Shown here one piece after another: positions 35,312 to 45,097 of a stretch of 60,343 nt of DNA. Each line of letters opens with the position of its first letter. The first letter of the stretch is position 1. Where the stretch lies: positions 1-60,343 of the forward strand of contig JAGMCF010000077.1 in the NCBI GenBank assembly GCA_023129415.1. The letters are read 5' to 3'. The notes under the pieces are model-generated. The model did no database searches, was not told the DNA's origin, and saw nothing but the letters and a program-made list of their open reading frames with translations. Origin of the DNA: Candidatus Cloacimonadota bacterium. Lineage in GTDB: Bacteria > Cloacimonadota > Cloacimonadia > JGIOTU-2. The position numbers were made by a program, and so were the translations under genes.

Positions 35312-38300
35312 ATGAAAAAATATCTATGCCTATTAAGTGTATTATTCTTCTTTTGCAGCAGTCTTTTTGCTGCTAAAGAAGAATGGATTACATTATCTAA
35401 TTCTAATAGTTATGTGGTAGATGTTAATGTAATTAGTTCAAATGAAAATCTAATTGAAATAGAATATCAATTAAATGGATTCTACAAAAAGCCTATTGAG
35501 ATTAACGGAGAAAAATATTCAAAAATTATTATACCTGATGAAAGTATCTTTTTGCAAGAAGGATTTCCTGAACTACCAAGAGTAAATCGAAGTATCATAA
35601 TACCTGCCAAAGCAAAGATGATTGCAAGGGTGGTCGATTATGAAATTGAAGAATTCAGAAATATTGATATTATTCCATCAAAAGGCAATCTACCTCGTAG
35701 TGTAAACCCAGAAGATGTTCCATATACATTTGATGATTTCTATTCAACTGATAGCTGGTTCCCACAGGAGATTGTAACAACTTATGACCCTTATATCCTG
35801 CGAGATGCACGAGGAATGGTTGTTGAACTGCATCCTTTCCAATACAATCCTGTCAAAAAAATTATGAGGGTTTATAAGAACCTAAAAATAAAAGTTGAAA
35901 ATGTTGGTCTGAATGATGTCAATACTTTGGATGTAGATTTAGCAGACCAAAGAAAAGTGGTCAAAGAGTTTCTTACTATGTATAAACGCAGATTTATCAA
36001 TTTCAAACATAATAGATACGACCTGGTTCCTGAAATCGGAAGTATGCTTATTATCTCTGCAGATGAATACTATGATGCAGTTATTCCACTTGTAGAATGG
36101 AAAAATCAAAAAGGGATTCCTACTACATTGAAGAGTATCACTGAAATTGGTGGGAATACACAAGCAAATATAATGGCTGAAATACAATTTCAATATGATA
36201 ATAATGATATGGCTTTTGTGCTTTTGGTTGGAGATGCAAATAATGTGACTCCGCACTCCAGTTGTAAAGACCCATTATATGTTTTACTTGCTGGTTATGA
36301 CCATTATCCAGATGCATTTATTTCAAGATTCTGTGCAACTTATGTTTCAGATGTAGAAAATCAAGTTAATCGTTCTGTTAGATATGAAAGAGATGTGGAA
36401 GAACTGGGTGGTGATTGGTATCATAAAGGATTGGGAGTTGCTTCTAATCTTGGTCCTGGAGATGATGGTGAGTATGATTGGCAGCATTTACGGAATATTC
36501 GTGCTCAACTTATGGTATATAACTATACAGATGTAGATGAATTGTATGATGGCACACATGGTGGTGAAGATGCCCCAGGTAATCCAAATCCTGGCATGGT
36601 AACAACATCTATAAATGATGGAAGGAGTTTAGCAAATTATACAGGTCATGGGAATCAAACTGGATGGGGCACCTCAGGGTTTTCAAACGGTAATATTGAT
36701 GGACTTTCAAATGGATTTAAAATGCCCTTAGTTTTCTGTGTTGCTTGTAATAATGGAGAATTTCATACTGGAGAATGTTTTGGAGAACATTGGTTAAAAG
36801 CTGGCACTACAGATAATCCAAAAGGGGCTATCGCTTGTTATGCTTCATCACATGGTCAAGGCTGGAATCCTCCAATGGAAGCCCAGGATGAAGCTACTTA
36901 TATGATTGTTGATGAAACAGCTCTCACACTTGGAGGAATTTGTTTTAATGGAGCTTGCTCAATGATGGATGATTACGGATATAGTGGACAAAGTGAATAT
37001 GATCATTGGATCTTATTCGGTGATGCGTCTATTCAAATCAAAACAACTAATGCAGAAGCTATGACTGTCATTCATAATACAATTATTCCACTTGGCTCAG
37101 CAACTTATGATGTTGAAGTGGTTGGTGTGGAAGGTGCATTAATTGGATTATATATGGATAACACTCTCTATGGTTATGGCTATACTGATGAAACCGGAAA
37201 TGTAACTATTACACTACTTGAAGAATTACTTAATCCCGGAGAAATGGCATTAACAGTAACTGCATATAATAAAATTCCATATATTACAACAATTGATGCT
37301 ATCGTTCCTGTTCAAGTCACTATTTCACCTGATACAATAAATGTAAATGAATCAACTGAAGTAACTGTTACAGTTTTAGATAGTGATGGAATTGAGCCAG
37401 AGGTTGGGGTTAATGTTTGGGCTATTGGCTTAGATTATGAAATTGGCTCTGTTGCTACCGATACAAGTGGGGTAGCAGTTCTAACAATTAACTACCAATT
37501 CGGTCCAAGTTTAAACATATTAGGACAAAGACCTGATGATAGTTATTTATTATTTGATGAACTTCTATATGTGATTGCACTAGATCTTATAGACCCAGAT
37601 TTAGAGGTAACAACTGACTTCGGACTGACTGATGGATTCGGTATGAATCTGCCCGGAACAATTCATGCATATTGTGATGATGATACCACAACTCTTTGGG
37701 CAAAATTAAACGACAATGAATATATTTCCACAACTGAAGACTCACTTGAATTTATTCCTGATGAATTCGGAACTGTCTATGCTATAATTTCCAAGTCTGG
37801 TTATAACCTATATCAAGAAGAATTTCCTGTAATAATTGCTTATGGCACAATCTCAGGTATAGTAACAAACAGTGAGACTGGCGATTCTGTTCCTGATATT
37901 GAGGTGAAATTCTATGAACAGGGTGCTAACCCAACAACTGACGACCCATTATTCACTGATATAACTAATGCTAATGGATTATACGAAATTACTGAGGACC
38001 AACCTGTTGATTATTATGATATCCATATTGATGAATGGGGCTTTAATCCTTATGAAGAGCTAAACTATTTCCTTGGTTATGGTTCTAACTCTCAAGATAT
38101 TGTTATTGATCCTTTTGAAACTGCTGTAGTTCACGGAAGGGTTTATGATGAAAATGGAGTTGTTAGCAATACTACCTTAATCTATTACCGCTTTGACAAT
38201 GGTGAAGAATATGCTGTTGTTAATGCTGGAATATCTGGAAGATATAGCGTCACTCTTCCCTATTTCACCTATGATGTTTATGTAAGTGCCCCTGAACATG

Positions 38301-39229
38301 TGCCTTTTAGAGGTTTCATTACTATTGATAGTGATCTTACTGTTGATTATAGCTTAGGTTTAGCAGATTTATTCAGCGACTTTGAAGATAATAATGGAGA
38401 CTTTTCTCCCACTCCTACAACTAATGCATGGGAATGGGGTGAACCCACTGCAGGAAATATTAATGCTTATTCAGGTGTGAATGTATGGGCTACCAATCTT
38501 GATGGATACTATGATAATTCTGCAAATTGGTATCTTGACTCTCCTGAATTTACTGTGCCTGATAATGGTGTATTAAATTTCTATCATTATCATAACTTTG
38601 AAGGTAGTAAAGGCGATAAAACACTTTATGATGGCGGAAATGTCAAAATCTCAACTAATGGCGGTACTTCATTTAGCCTTATAACTCCAGAAGGTGGTTA
38701 TGATGGAACTATCTCTGCACTTGGACAGCAAGGATTTGGCAGCACAATTGATGATTGGGAATTAGTAGAGTTCGACCTTAGCAGCTATGAAGGGAATGAT
38801 GTTATAATAAGATGGCATTTTGCTTCTGATGGCTCTGCTAATAACTATTATGGCTGGTACATTGATGATTTTTTTGTCTTTGACCCTAATAGCAGTATAC
38901 AAATAATAGACCCTTATGTTTCTGTTAATAATACTCAAATGGCATACAAACTTGAATTATACCAAAACTATCCTAATCCTGTGAAAAGCTCAACCACAAT
39001 ACAATTCACCACCGAGAACACCGAGAAAAACACCGAAATAATTATTTATAATATCAAAGGACAGAAAGTGAAACAATTTAAAATTGAAAATTTAAAATTG
39101 AAAATTAACGAAGTTGTCTGGGATGGAAAAGATGATTCAGGAAAACCAGTCGCAAATGGTATTTATCTCTATCGTCTAAAAGTTGGTGATAAAGTTATAG
39201 ATACCAAGAAGTGTTTACTTATAAGATAG
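35312..39229 (+). CDS. Secreted gingipain-like peptidase (family C25) with sorting tail, paralogue 2
   Basis: GGAGG before the ATG at 35312 gives MKKYLCLLSVLFFFCSSLFA as signal (ORF opens 35267). The catalytic C25 domain has VEWKNQKGIPTTLKS, histidine in NYTGHGNQTGWG and cysteine in FCVACNNGEF. An Ig-like region, carboxypeptidase-regulatory-like repeats, an anchor-J/MAM-like jelly roll (YYGWYIDDFF) and the sorting tail ending TKKCLLIR follow. The last ~450 residues are almost the same as in paralogue 1, while the catalytic halves are only distantly alike. Loop 1 of the tail reads TENTEKNTE from a caccgagaa repeat and loop 2 is a heptamer array. Confidence 0.88.
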   Translation: MKKYLCLLSVLFFFCSSLFAAKEEWITLSNSNSYVVDVNVISSNENLIEIEYQLNGFYKKPIEINGEKYSKIIIPDESIFLQEGFPELPRVNRSIIIPAKAKMIARVVDYEIEEFRNIDIIPSKGNLPRSVNPEDVPYTFDDFYSTDSWFPQEIVTTYDPYILRDARGMVVELHPFQYNPVKKIMRVYKNLKIKVENVGLNDVNTLDVDLADQRKVVKEFLTMYKRRFINFKHNRYDLVPEIGSMLIISADEYYDAVIPLVEWKNQKGIPTTLKSITEIGGNTQANIMAEIQFQYDNNDMAFVLLVGDANNVTPHSSCKDPLYVLLAGYDHYPDAFISRFCATYVSDVENQVNRSVRYERDVEELGGDWYHKGLGVASNLGPGDDGEYDWQHLRNIRAQLMVYNYTDVDELYDGTHGGEDAPGNPNPGMVTTSINDGRSLANYTGHGNQTGWGTSGFSNGNIDGLSNGFKMPLVFCVACNNGEFHTGECFGEHWLKAGTTDNPKGAIACYASSHGQGWNPPMEAQDEATYMIVDETALTLGGICFNGACSMMDDYGYSGQSEYDHWILFGDASIQIKTTNAEAMTVIHNTIIPLGSATYDVEVVGVEGALIGLYMDNTLYGYGYTDETGNVTITLLEELLNPGEMALTVTAYNKIPYITTIDAIVPVQVTISPDTINVNESTEVTVTVLDSDGIEPEVGVNVWAIGLDYEIGSVATDTSGVAVLTINYQFGPSLNILGQRPDDSYLLFDELLYVIALDLIDPDLEVTTDFGLTDGFGMNLPGTIHAYCDDDTTTLWAKLNDNEYISTTEDSLEFIPDEFGTVYAIISKSGYNLYQEEFPVIIAYGTISGIVTNSETGDSVPDIEVKFYEQGANPTTDDPLFTDITNANGLYEITEDQPVDYYDIHIDEWGFNPYEELNYFLGYGSNSQDIVIDPFETAVVHGRVYDENGVVSNTTLIYYRFDNGEEYAVVNAGISGRYSVTLPYFTYDVYVSAPEHVPFRGFITIDSDLTVDYSLGLADLFSDFEDNNGDFSPTPTTNAWEWGEPTAGNINAYSGVNVWATNLDGYYDNSANWYLDSPEFTVPDNGVLNFYHYHNFEGSKGDKTLYDGGNVKISTNGGTSFSLITPEGGYDGTISALGQQGFGSTIDDWELVEFDLSSYEGNDVIIRWHFASDGSANNYYGWYIDDFFVFDPNSSIQIIDPYVSVNNTQMAYKLELYQNYPNPVKSSTTIQFTTENTEKNTEIIIYNIKGQKVKQFKIENLKLKINEVVWDGKDDSGKPVANGIYLYRLKVGDKVIDTKKCLLIR
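39074..39108 (+). repeat. Heptamer array in sorting-domain loop 2
   Basis: Five units: caattta, aaattga, aaattta, aaattga, aaattaa; translated in frame as FKIENLKLKIN. Confidence 0.82.
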
Positions 39230-39230
39230 G

Positions 39231-39283
39231 ATTTTGGAGTGGGTAGCTTGTCTACCTCTGGTGGGGTCAGTGCACTCCAAAAT
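39231..39283. repeat. Long-arm hairpin between C25 and beta-helix genes
   Basis: 11-bp arms attttggagtg / cactccaaaat enclose an inner ggtag..ctacc stem. No T-run. It occupies nearly the whole gap and could act as an mRNA processing or stabilising element or be an interspersed repeat. Confidence 0.6.
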
Positions 39284-39294
39284 ATATAGCAATT

Positions 39295-41394
39295 ATGAAA
39301 AGATTATCCATTTTTGTTGCTTTATTTATTTTGGCGACTCCTTTATTCTCCATTGAGGTTGGCGGTCACATAACCGAAGATACCATTTGGTCACCGGAAA
39401 ACAATCCATATCTTGTTATTGATGATGTTTATGTAGATGAGAATGTCACACTCACCATTCTTCCCGGAACAATAGTAAAATTTAATGCTGCTCCACTATA
39501 TAATTCATCATGTATAGACGATTATTTTGTATATTATAATGGGACAAATGTAGCAAAGATGCTCTGGGTTGATGGAAGAGTTAGTGCAAATGGAACTGAG
39601 AATGAACCAATTACTTTTACTAGAATGCAGGATTCTCTATATTATCATTGGGGAATCGTATATCTACGCGAGCAAGCAGAATTAAGCAGTTTTAAGTATT
39701 GTGATTTTGAGTACTCGGCATTGATGTTGATTGTGCTCGGTATTATACCAAGAGGAGCAATTAGTATCTATAATGAAAGTGTAATTGTTGTAAATTGTAA
39801 TTTTATAGATAATCTATGCGGTGTATTTATAGACAGACCAACTCAAAATATAATTATAAAAAATAATCTATTTTATAATATAGAAAATTTACCCCCTAAT
39901 GTAATGTATTCAACAGGTGGAATAGATATTTCAGCAAGTCCTCATGGTGAATCATCATCAATTCTCATTGCAGAAAATATATTTAATGAAACAATTGCAA
40001 ATTATGCTCCTTTAATTATAGCTGGTGCACCTGCTGATGTAGTGAATAACCAATTCTATGAAGGTGGCATTTGCGCTTGGATGGATTCAGAAGCAGCTTC
40101 ATATTTTTATGATAATAGATTTATAAATTGCAATACAGGAATTGATGGGGATGGACCAACCGATTCACTTTATATCAAAAAAAATCACTTTGTAAATGGT
40201 TACGATGGTGTTGATATTAATTATGCTTATATTGAAATATCTGATAATTATTTTGAAGGGTGTACACTTTATACAGGACCACATTGTTCAGGTAGAGTTT
40301 ATAATAATTTTGTTAATGGGGGTAGGATCCGAACACCTGGCTATCTTGAGGTTTTCAATAATATATCTACGAACAGCGTAGGGACAGGGTTAATAGTAAG
40401 CAGTATGGGTAGTTATTTTAACAATAACTCATCTATAAATAATAGTTATGCAATTGGAAGTAGCGGAATCATACATTATAATAACTGTATCATTATTGGA
40501 AATAATGAATTAACAGAGCACTCAATAATCGGCAGTTTTTATTTCCGCAACTGTATATTAGATTTTGAACTACCACCAGAATGTATTGATGCCGGTGGCA
40601 ACATCTGGGTAGATTCATTATCAGCAGATTCCCTTTTCGTGGATTTTCAGAATGGAGATTTTCATCTTATAGAAGGTAGTCTTGCTATTGATGCAGGTTT
40701 TGATACAACAGGATATTATTGTCCATTCGATTTAGATTATAATACTCGTGTGGGGGATGGAGATGAGGATGGGAATGCAATAATAGATATTGGTCCTTAT
40801 GAATTTGCCTCACCGCAATTAGGTGGTATTTGTGGAACAGTTTATCAAACAGAGAATGGAGAGCCATTAGATTATGTATTATTAAAGATTAATAACCAAC
40901 CTGGAGAATTTGAGTTTTCGGATAGTGCAGGTTATTTTGAGTTTCGCTTGCCAGCGGGAGTTTACGATATTTATGCCTCACGAGTTTTTTATGATGATGT
41001 GATTGTAGAGGATATTGAAGTAATTGAAGGTGATTTTACAGAAGTTGAAATCCCAATGACAACTACATTGGTAGGAATAGATGAACAACCTTTCCAACCT
41101 TCTGAAATATCAGATTTGAATATTTACAACTATCCAAATCCTGTACATAGTTCAACAACAATATCTTTCACTATTCCAAGAGATATAACAGAAGCTGAAT
41201 TAAAGATTTACAACATTAAAGGACAATTGGTAAAACAATTCCTGCCTGAAATAAATAATCAAACTCGAGTAATAGATTTTGTCTGGAATGGAAAAGATGA
41301 TTCAGGAAAACCCGTATGTTCAGGGATTTATTTCTATCGCTTAAAAGTGGGTGATAAAGTTATTGATACAAAGAAATGTTTGGTCTTGAGATAA
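39295..41394 (+). CDS. Secreted right-handed beta-helix protein with sorting tail, copy 1
   Basis: 699 residues: signal peptide 1-20 (LATPLFSIEV); a parallel beta-helix about 60-490 (ILPGTIVKFNA, IIIKNNLFYNIENL, EISDNYFEGC), the fold of pectate-lyase-like and NosD-like proteins; a carboxypeptidase-regulatory-like domain about 505-590 (LGGICGTVYQTENGEPLDYV); and the sorting tail ending TKKCLVLR. No catalytic residues are recognisable, and it probably binds or cleaves polysaccharide. Tandem duplicate of the next gene, nearly identical in DNA through the helix. Confidence 0.85.
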   Translation: MKRLSIFVALFILATPLFSIEVGGHITEDTIWSPENNPYLVIDDVYVDENVTLTILPGTIVKFNAAPLYNSSCIDDYFVYYNGTNVAKMLWVDGRVSANGTENEPITFTRMQDSLYYHWGIVYLREQAELSSFKYCDFEYSALMLIVLGIIPRGAISIYNESVIVVNCNFIDNLCGVFIDRPTQNIIIKNNLFYNIENLPPNVMYSTGGIDISASPHGESSSILIAENIFNETIANYAPLIIAGAPADVVNNQFYEGGICAWMDSEAASYFYDNRFINCNTGIDGDGPTDSLYIKKNHFVNGYDGVDINYAYIEISDNYFEGCTLYTGPHCSGRVYNNFVNGGRIRTPGYLEVFNNISTNSVGTGLIVSSMGSYFNNNSSINNSYAIGSSGIIHYNNCIIIGNNELTEHSIIGSFYFRNCILDFELPPECIDAGGNIWVDSLSADSLFVDFQNGDFHLIEGSLAIDAGFDTTGYYCPFDLDYNTRVGDGDEDGNAIIDIGPYEFASPQLGGICGTVYQTENGEPLDYVLLKINNQPGEFEFSDSAGYFEFRLPAGVYDIYASRVFYDDVIVEDIEVIEGDFTEVEIPMTTTLVGIDEQPFQPSEISDLNIYNYPNPVHSSTTISFTIPRDITEAELKIYNIKGQLVKQFLPEINNQTRVIDFVWNGKDDSGKPVCSGIYFYRLKVGDKVIDTKKCLVLR

Positions 41395-41449
41395 TTTGGA
41401 GTATGTCCGTCAGCTGGCGGAAAGTCCCTACGATATTCCAGAAGAACCA

Positions 41450-43594
41450 ATGAATAAAAATACTTTGATTCTAATCTTTCTTTTCTCCGTTCTACTTTCT
41501 ACTTTCTTTTTTTCTCCGCTTTTTTCTATTGAGGTTGGTGGACACATTTCTGAAAATACAACCTGGTCACCTGAAAACAACCCCTATTATGTTACTGATG
41601 ATGTGTATGTTGATGAGAACATAATCCTAACAATTCTTCCCGGAACAATAGTAAAATTTAATGCTGCTCCACTATATAATTCATCATGTATAGACGATTA
41701 TTTTGTATATTATAATGGGACAAATGTAGCAAAGATGCTCTGGGTTGATGGAAGAGTTATTGCAAATGGAACTGAGAATGAACCAATTACTTTTACTAGA
41801 ATGCAGGATTCTCTATATTATCATTGGGGAATCGTATATCTACGCGAGCAAGCAGAATTAAGCAGTTTTAAGTATTGTGATTTTGAGTACTCGGCATTGA
41901 TGTTGATTGTGCTCGGTATTATACCAAGAGGAGCAATTAGTATCTATAATGAAAGTGTAATTGTTGTAAATTGTAATTTTATAGATAATCTATGCGGAGT
42001 ATTTATAGACAGACCAACTCAAAATATAATTATAAAAAATAATCTATTTTATAATATAGAAAATTTGCCCCCTAATGTAATGTATTCAACAGGTGGAATA
42101 GATATTTCAGCAAGTCCTCATGGTGAATCATCATCAATTCTCATTGCAGAAAATATATTTAATGAAACAATTGCAAATTATGCTCCTTTAATTATAGCTG
42201 GTGCACCTGCTGATGTAGTGAATAACCAATTCTATGAAGGTGGCATTTGCGCTTGGATGGATTCAGAAGCAGCTTCATATTTTTATGATAATAGCTTCAT
42301 AAATTGCAATACAGGAATTGATGGGGATGAACCAACCGATTCACTTTATATCAAAAAAAATCGTTTTGTAAATGGTTACGATGGTATTGATATTAATTAT
42401 GCTTATATTGAAATATCTGATAATTATTTTGAAGGGTGTGATTTTTATACTGACCTTGACTGCTCTGGAAAAGTTTATAATAATTTTGCTAATGGAGGAG
42501 GAGTATTTACTCCAGGTAATTTAGAAGTATTTAATAATATTGCATCAAGTAATAATGGTCCAGGTTTATGTGCAACTTATCAAAGAATATCATGTTACAA
42601 TAATATTTCAATCAATAATCAATATGCTTTTGAAGCTAGTGAATCTTTTGATAATTGTATTTTTCTTGGCAATGAAGAAATTGAGCAGTTTGGTATTACT
42701 GGTAACCCCATCTTCCGAAACTGTATTTTAGATTTTGAATTACCTCCAGAATGCATAGATGCTGGTGGCAATATCTGGGTAGATTCACTTTCGTTTGATT
42801 CTATTTTCGTGGATTGGCAGAATGGAGATTTTCATCTTGTAGAGGGCAGTCTTGCTATAGATGCTGGTTTTGACACAACTAACTATTATTGTCCATTCGA
42901 TATGGATTATAATCAAAGAATATGGGATGGAGATGAGGATGGAACTCCTATAATAGATATAGGACCTTATGAGTTTGCCTCACCGCAATTAGGTGGTATC
43001 TGTGGAACAGTTTATCAAACAGGAAATAGTGAACCATTGGATTATGTTCTTCTAAAGGTAAATAACCAACCAGGAGAATTTGAGTTTTCAGATAGTTTAG
43101 GTTACTTTAAGTTTCGCCTACCAGCAGGTGTTTATGATATTTATGCAGAAAGAGTCTTTTATGAGGATGTTGTTGTTGAGGATATTGAGGTAATTGATGG
43201 TGAATTTACAGAAGTTGAAATCCCAATGACAACTACATTGGTAGGAATAGATGAACAACCTTTCCAACCTTCTGAAATATCAAATTTAAGTATTTACAAC
43301 TACCCAAATCCTGTCCGAAATTCAACTACTATATCTTTCACAATTCCAGGAGATATAACAGAAGCTGAATTAAAAATTTACAACATTAAAGGACAGCTTG
43401 TAAAGAATTTCGAACTCAGAACTCCGCCCGTCCTCCGCAGAAGCTCTGCTTCGGAGGATGGAAACTCTGAACTTAATAATGTCGTCTGGAATGGAAAAGA
43501 TGATTCTGGAAAACCCGTTGCCAATGGCATCTACTTCTATAAAATATCTGTAAATAATAAAAACCTTATTAAAAAAATGATTATATTAAGATAA
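41450..43594 (+). CDS. Secreted right-handed beta-helix protein with sorting tail, copy 2
   Basis: The ORF opens at 41396, but its first 18 codons cross a gtccgtcagctggcggaaag repeat, and the ATG at 41450 begins a normal signal (MNKNTLILIFLFSVLLS). Same architecture as copy 1: beta-helix, carboxypeptidase-regulatory-like domain, sorting tail. About 800 bp of the helix are almost identical to copy 1, but the two ends differ more. The tail ends IKKMIILR, like C25 paralogue 1 rather than like copy 1. Loop 2 holds a heptamer run interrupted by a palindromic element. Confidence 0.84.
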   Translation: MNKNTLILIFLFSVLLSTFFFSPLFSIEVGGHISENTTWSPENNPYYVTDDVYVDENIILTILPGTIVKFNAAPLYNSSCIDDYFVYYNGTNVAKMLWVDGRVIANGTENEPITFTRMQDSLYYHWGIVYLREQAELSSFKYCDFEYSALMLIVLGIIPRGAISIYNESVIVVNCNFIDNLCGVFIDRPTQNIIIKNNLFYNIENLPPNVMYSTGGIDISASPHGESSSILIAENIFNETIANYAPLIIAGAPADVVNNQFYEGGICAWMDSEAASYFYDNSFINCNTGIDGDEPTDSLYIKKNRFVNGYDGIDINYAYIEISDNYFEGCDFYTDLDCSGKVYNNFANGGGVFTPGNLEVFNNIASSNNGPGLCATYQRISCYNNISINNQYAFEASESFDNCIFLGNEEIEQFGITGNPIFRNCILDFELPPECIDAGGNIWVDSLSFDSIFVDWQNGDFHLVEGSLAIDAGFDTTNYYCPFDMDYNQRIWDGDEDGTPIIDIGPYEFASPQLGGICGTVYQTGNSEPLDYVLLKVNNQPGEFEFSDSLGYFKFRLPAGVYDIYAERVFYEDVVVEDIEVIDGEFTEVEIPMTTTLVGIDEQPFQPSEISNLSIYNYPNPVRNSTTISFTIPGDITEAELKIYNIKGQLVKNFELRTPPVLRRSSASEDGNSELNNVVWNGKDDSGKPVANGIYFYKISVNNKNLIKKMIILR
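43411..43464 (+). repeat. Heptamers split by a palindromic element in loop 2
   Basis: cgaactc, agaactc, then a GC-rich hairpin (cctccgcagaagc / gcttcggagg), then related ctctgaactt sequence. Translated in frame as ELRTPPVLRRSSASEDGN. The nesting suggests the palindromic unit entered an existing heptamer array. Confidence 0.75.
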
Positions 43595-43610
43595 ATAAAA
43601 AATAGGTTTT

Positions 43611-43638
43611 ATTGCGGGGTTTACTTAAGCCCCGCAAT
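43611..43638 (+). terminator. Hairpin after beta-helix copy 2
   Basis: Perfect 9-bp GC-rich stem attgcgggg / ccccgcaat with a 10-nt loop, 17 bp after the stop. The T-run is poor, so termination is probable rather than certain. Confidence 0.6.
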
Positions 43639-43655
43639 TCTGATTAAAAAATAGT

Positions 43656-45095
43656 ATGCAAGATATATTTTATATTTCTACCATCAAGGCTATCAAAACA
43701 TTATCCTCAGATAGAAGATTGAAAATTCTTCGATATCTTGTAGATAATGAATATACTGCACAGGATTTAGGATTAATCCTCAAAATCAAACCCAATGTTC
43801 TGTGGTATGATATGAAGCAGTTAGAAGATGCTAATTTGATTGAGTTGATTCATACTGAGCAAATAAGAGGAACGGTCAAAAAATTCTATCGTGCAGTAGC
43901 AAGAAACTTTTTCGTAGATATTTCTCTGGGTGCTGCAAATATTAACAATACGAAAAAAATACAGAATCTCATAAATCAAGAAATTGAGGATTGGCGTAGA
44001 GAAAAAATTATCAAAATCAGTTTCAAAAAATTAGCTAATAAAATTGTTAATCAAAACCTTGGAATCAAAGAAAATGAAATCGTTGTTATTAGCTATCAGC
44101 CAATGCATCAAAAATTAGTAGAAGACCTTATGGTTGAAATTGCAAAGAAAGGTGCTTATGCTATTCCTATATTCTTGACTAAAAGAATGGAATATAACTT
44201 AATAAAAAATGTTCCTGTAAAATTCGCCTGTAGAGATGTTATCAGTGACTATCTGTTAGATAGAATTGATGTCCATATTATATTCTCAGGTGAATTTCTT
44301 GAAGAAAGTGGTGAATTTCATTTTACTCAGGATTTGTTAGAAAAAAGTAATCAGATAGAAGAAGTCAAAAGAGAAAATATTCGTAAAACCTATCAAACAA
44401 AGGTTCGTTTCTTAACTATTGATACTTTAGCAAATAATCAAATTGCAGAATTAAAATTGGAACTTTGTAAGGAGATGTATTGGAAATCTTTGAACATTGA
44501 ACCTGATTCTCTTCATAATGAGTGTGAATTTGTTCAACAAAGATTACTCTCTGCTCAATCCATAGAAATACAAGATGGAAACGGAAGCAGATTAAAGATT
44601 TCTCTACCAAAAGAAAGAACTATTGAAATAAAGGATGGTATAGCTAATTTACAATCAATTGATTCCGAACTACCAGGTGGAATGGTTGTTGGACTTCTTG
44701 AGAATGGAAGTATTGAAGGTGAATTTCATACTGATTTTGCATATCTGTTTGATAAAAAGTTTGAAGATGTATTTATAAAAATTGAAAAGGGGAAATTAAC
44801 AAAGATAGTTGCCCAAAAAAACAACCAGGAACTTCAAAAAATGTTCAATAATGCAGATGGTGATAAGGATGTAGTTGGCTCATTCTGTATCGGGCTTAAT
44901 CCCGAAATTTATCAGAATATTAACCATCCGTATATTAATTCAAAAATTTATGGTACAATGAGTCTTCAAGTAGGATGGGATGAATTGGAAGTAAGTCAAG
45001 TAGATTCTGATATGATAGCACAGTTCTTTATGCTTAATAAAACAATTTTGGTTGATGGTGAAATATTATTTGAAAATGGGAAATTGTATAAATAA
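43656..45095 (+). CDS. wHTH regulator fused to a degenerate M29 aminopeptidase-like domain
   Basis: 479 residues, cytoplasmic. Residues about 5-80 form an ArsR-type winged helix (LSSDRRLKILRYLVDNEYTAQDLG). From about 120 on the protein follows the family M29 (AmpS/aminopeptidase T) fold: EIVVISYQPMHQKLVEDLMVE, ELPGGMVVG, IGLNPEIYQN, IYGTMSLQVGWDE, and the closing ILVDGEILFENGKL. Where active members have metal-binding Glu and His (PGGEV, E.GIG, GT.H, H.D), this protein shows Met, Ser and Ser, so it is probably not a peptidase and the domain may sense a ligand. It is the only regulator inside the secretome island and may control it (inference). Confidence 0.72.
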   Translation: MQDIFYISTIKAIKTLSSDRRLKILRYLVDNEYTAQDLGLILKIKPNVLWYDMKQLEDANLIELIHTEQIRGTVKKFYRAVARNFFVDISLGAANINNTKKIQNLINQEIEDWRREKIIKISFKKLANKIVNQNLGIKENEIVVISYQPMHQKLVEDLMVEIAKKGAYAIPIFLTKRMEYNLIKNVPVKFACRDVISDYLLDRIDVHIIFSGEFLEESGEFHFTQDLLEKSNQIEEVKRENIRKTYQTKVRFLTIDTLANNQIAELKLELCKEMYWKSLNIEPDSLHNECEFVQQRLLSAQSIEIQDGNGSRLKISLPKERTIEIKDGIANLQSIDSELPGGMVVGLLENGSIEGEFHTDFAYLFDKKFEDVFIKIEKGKLTKIVAQKNNQELQKMFNNADGDKDVVGSFCIGLNPEIYQNINHPYINSKIYGTMSLQVGWDELEVSQVDSDMIAQFFMLNKTILVDGEILFENGKLYK

Positions 45096-45097
45096 GG

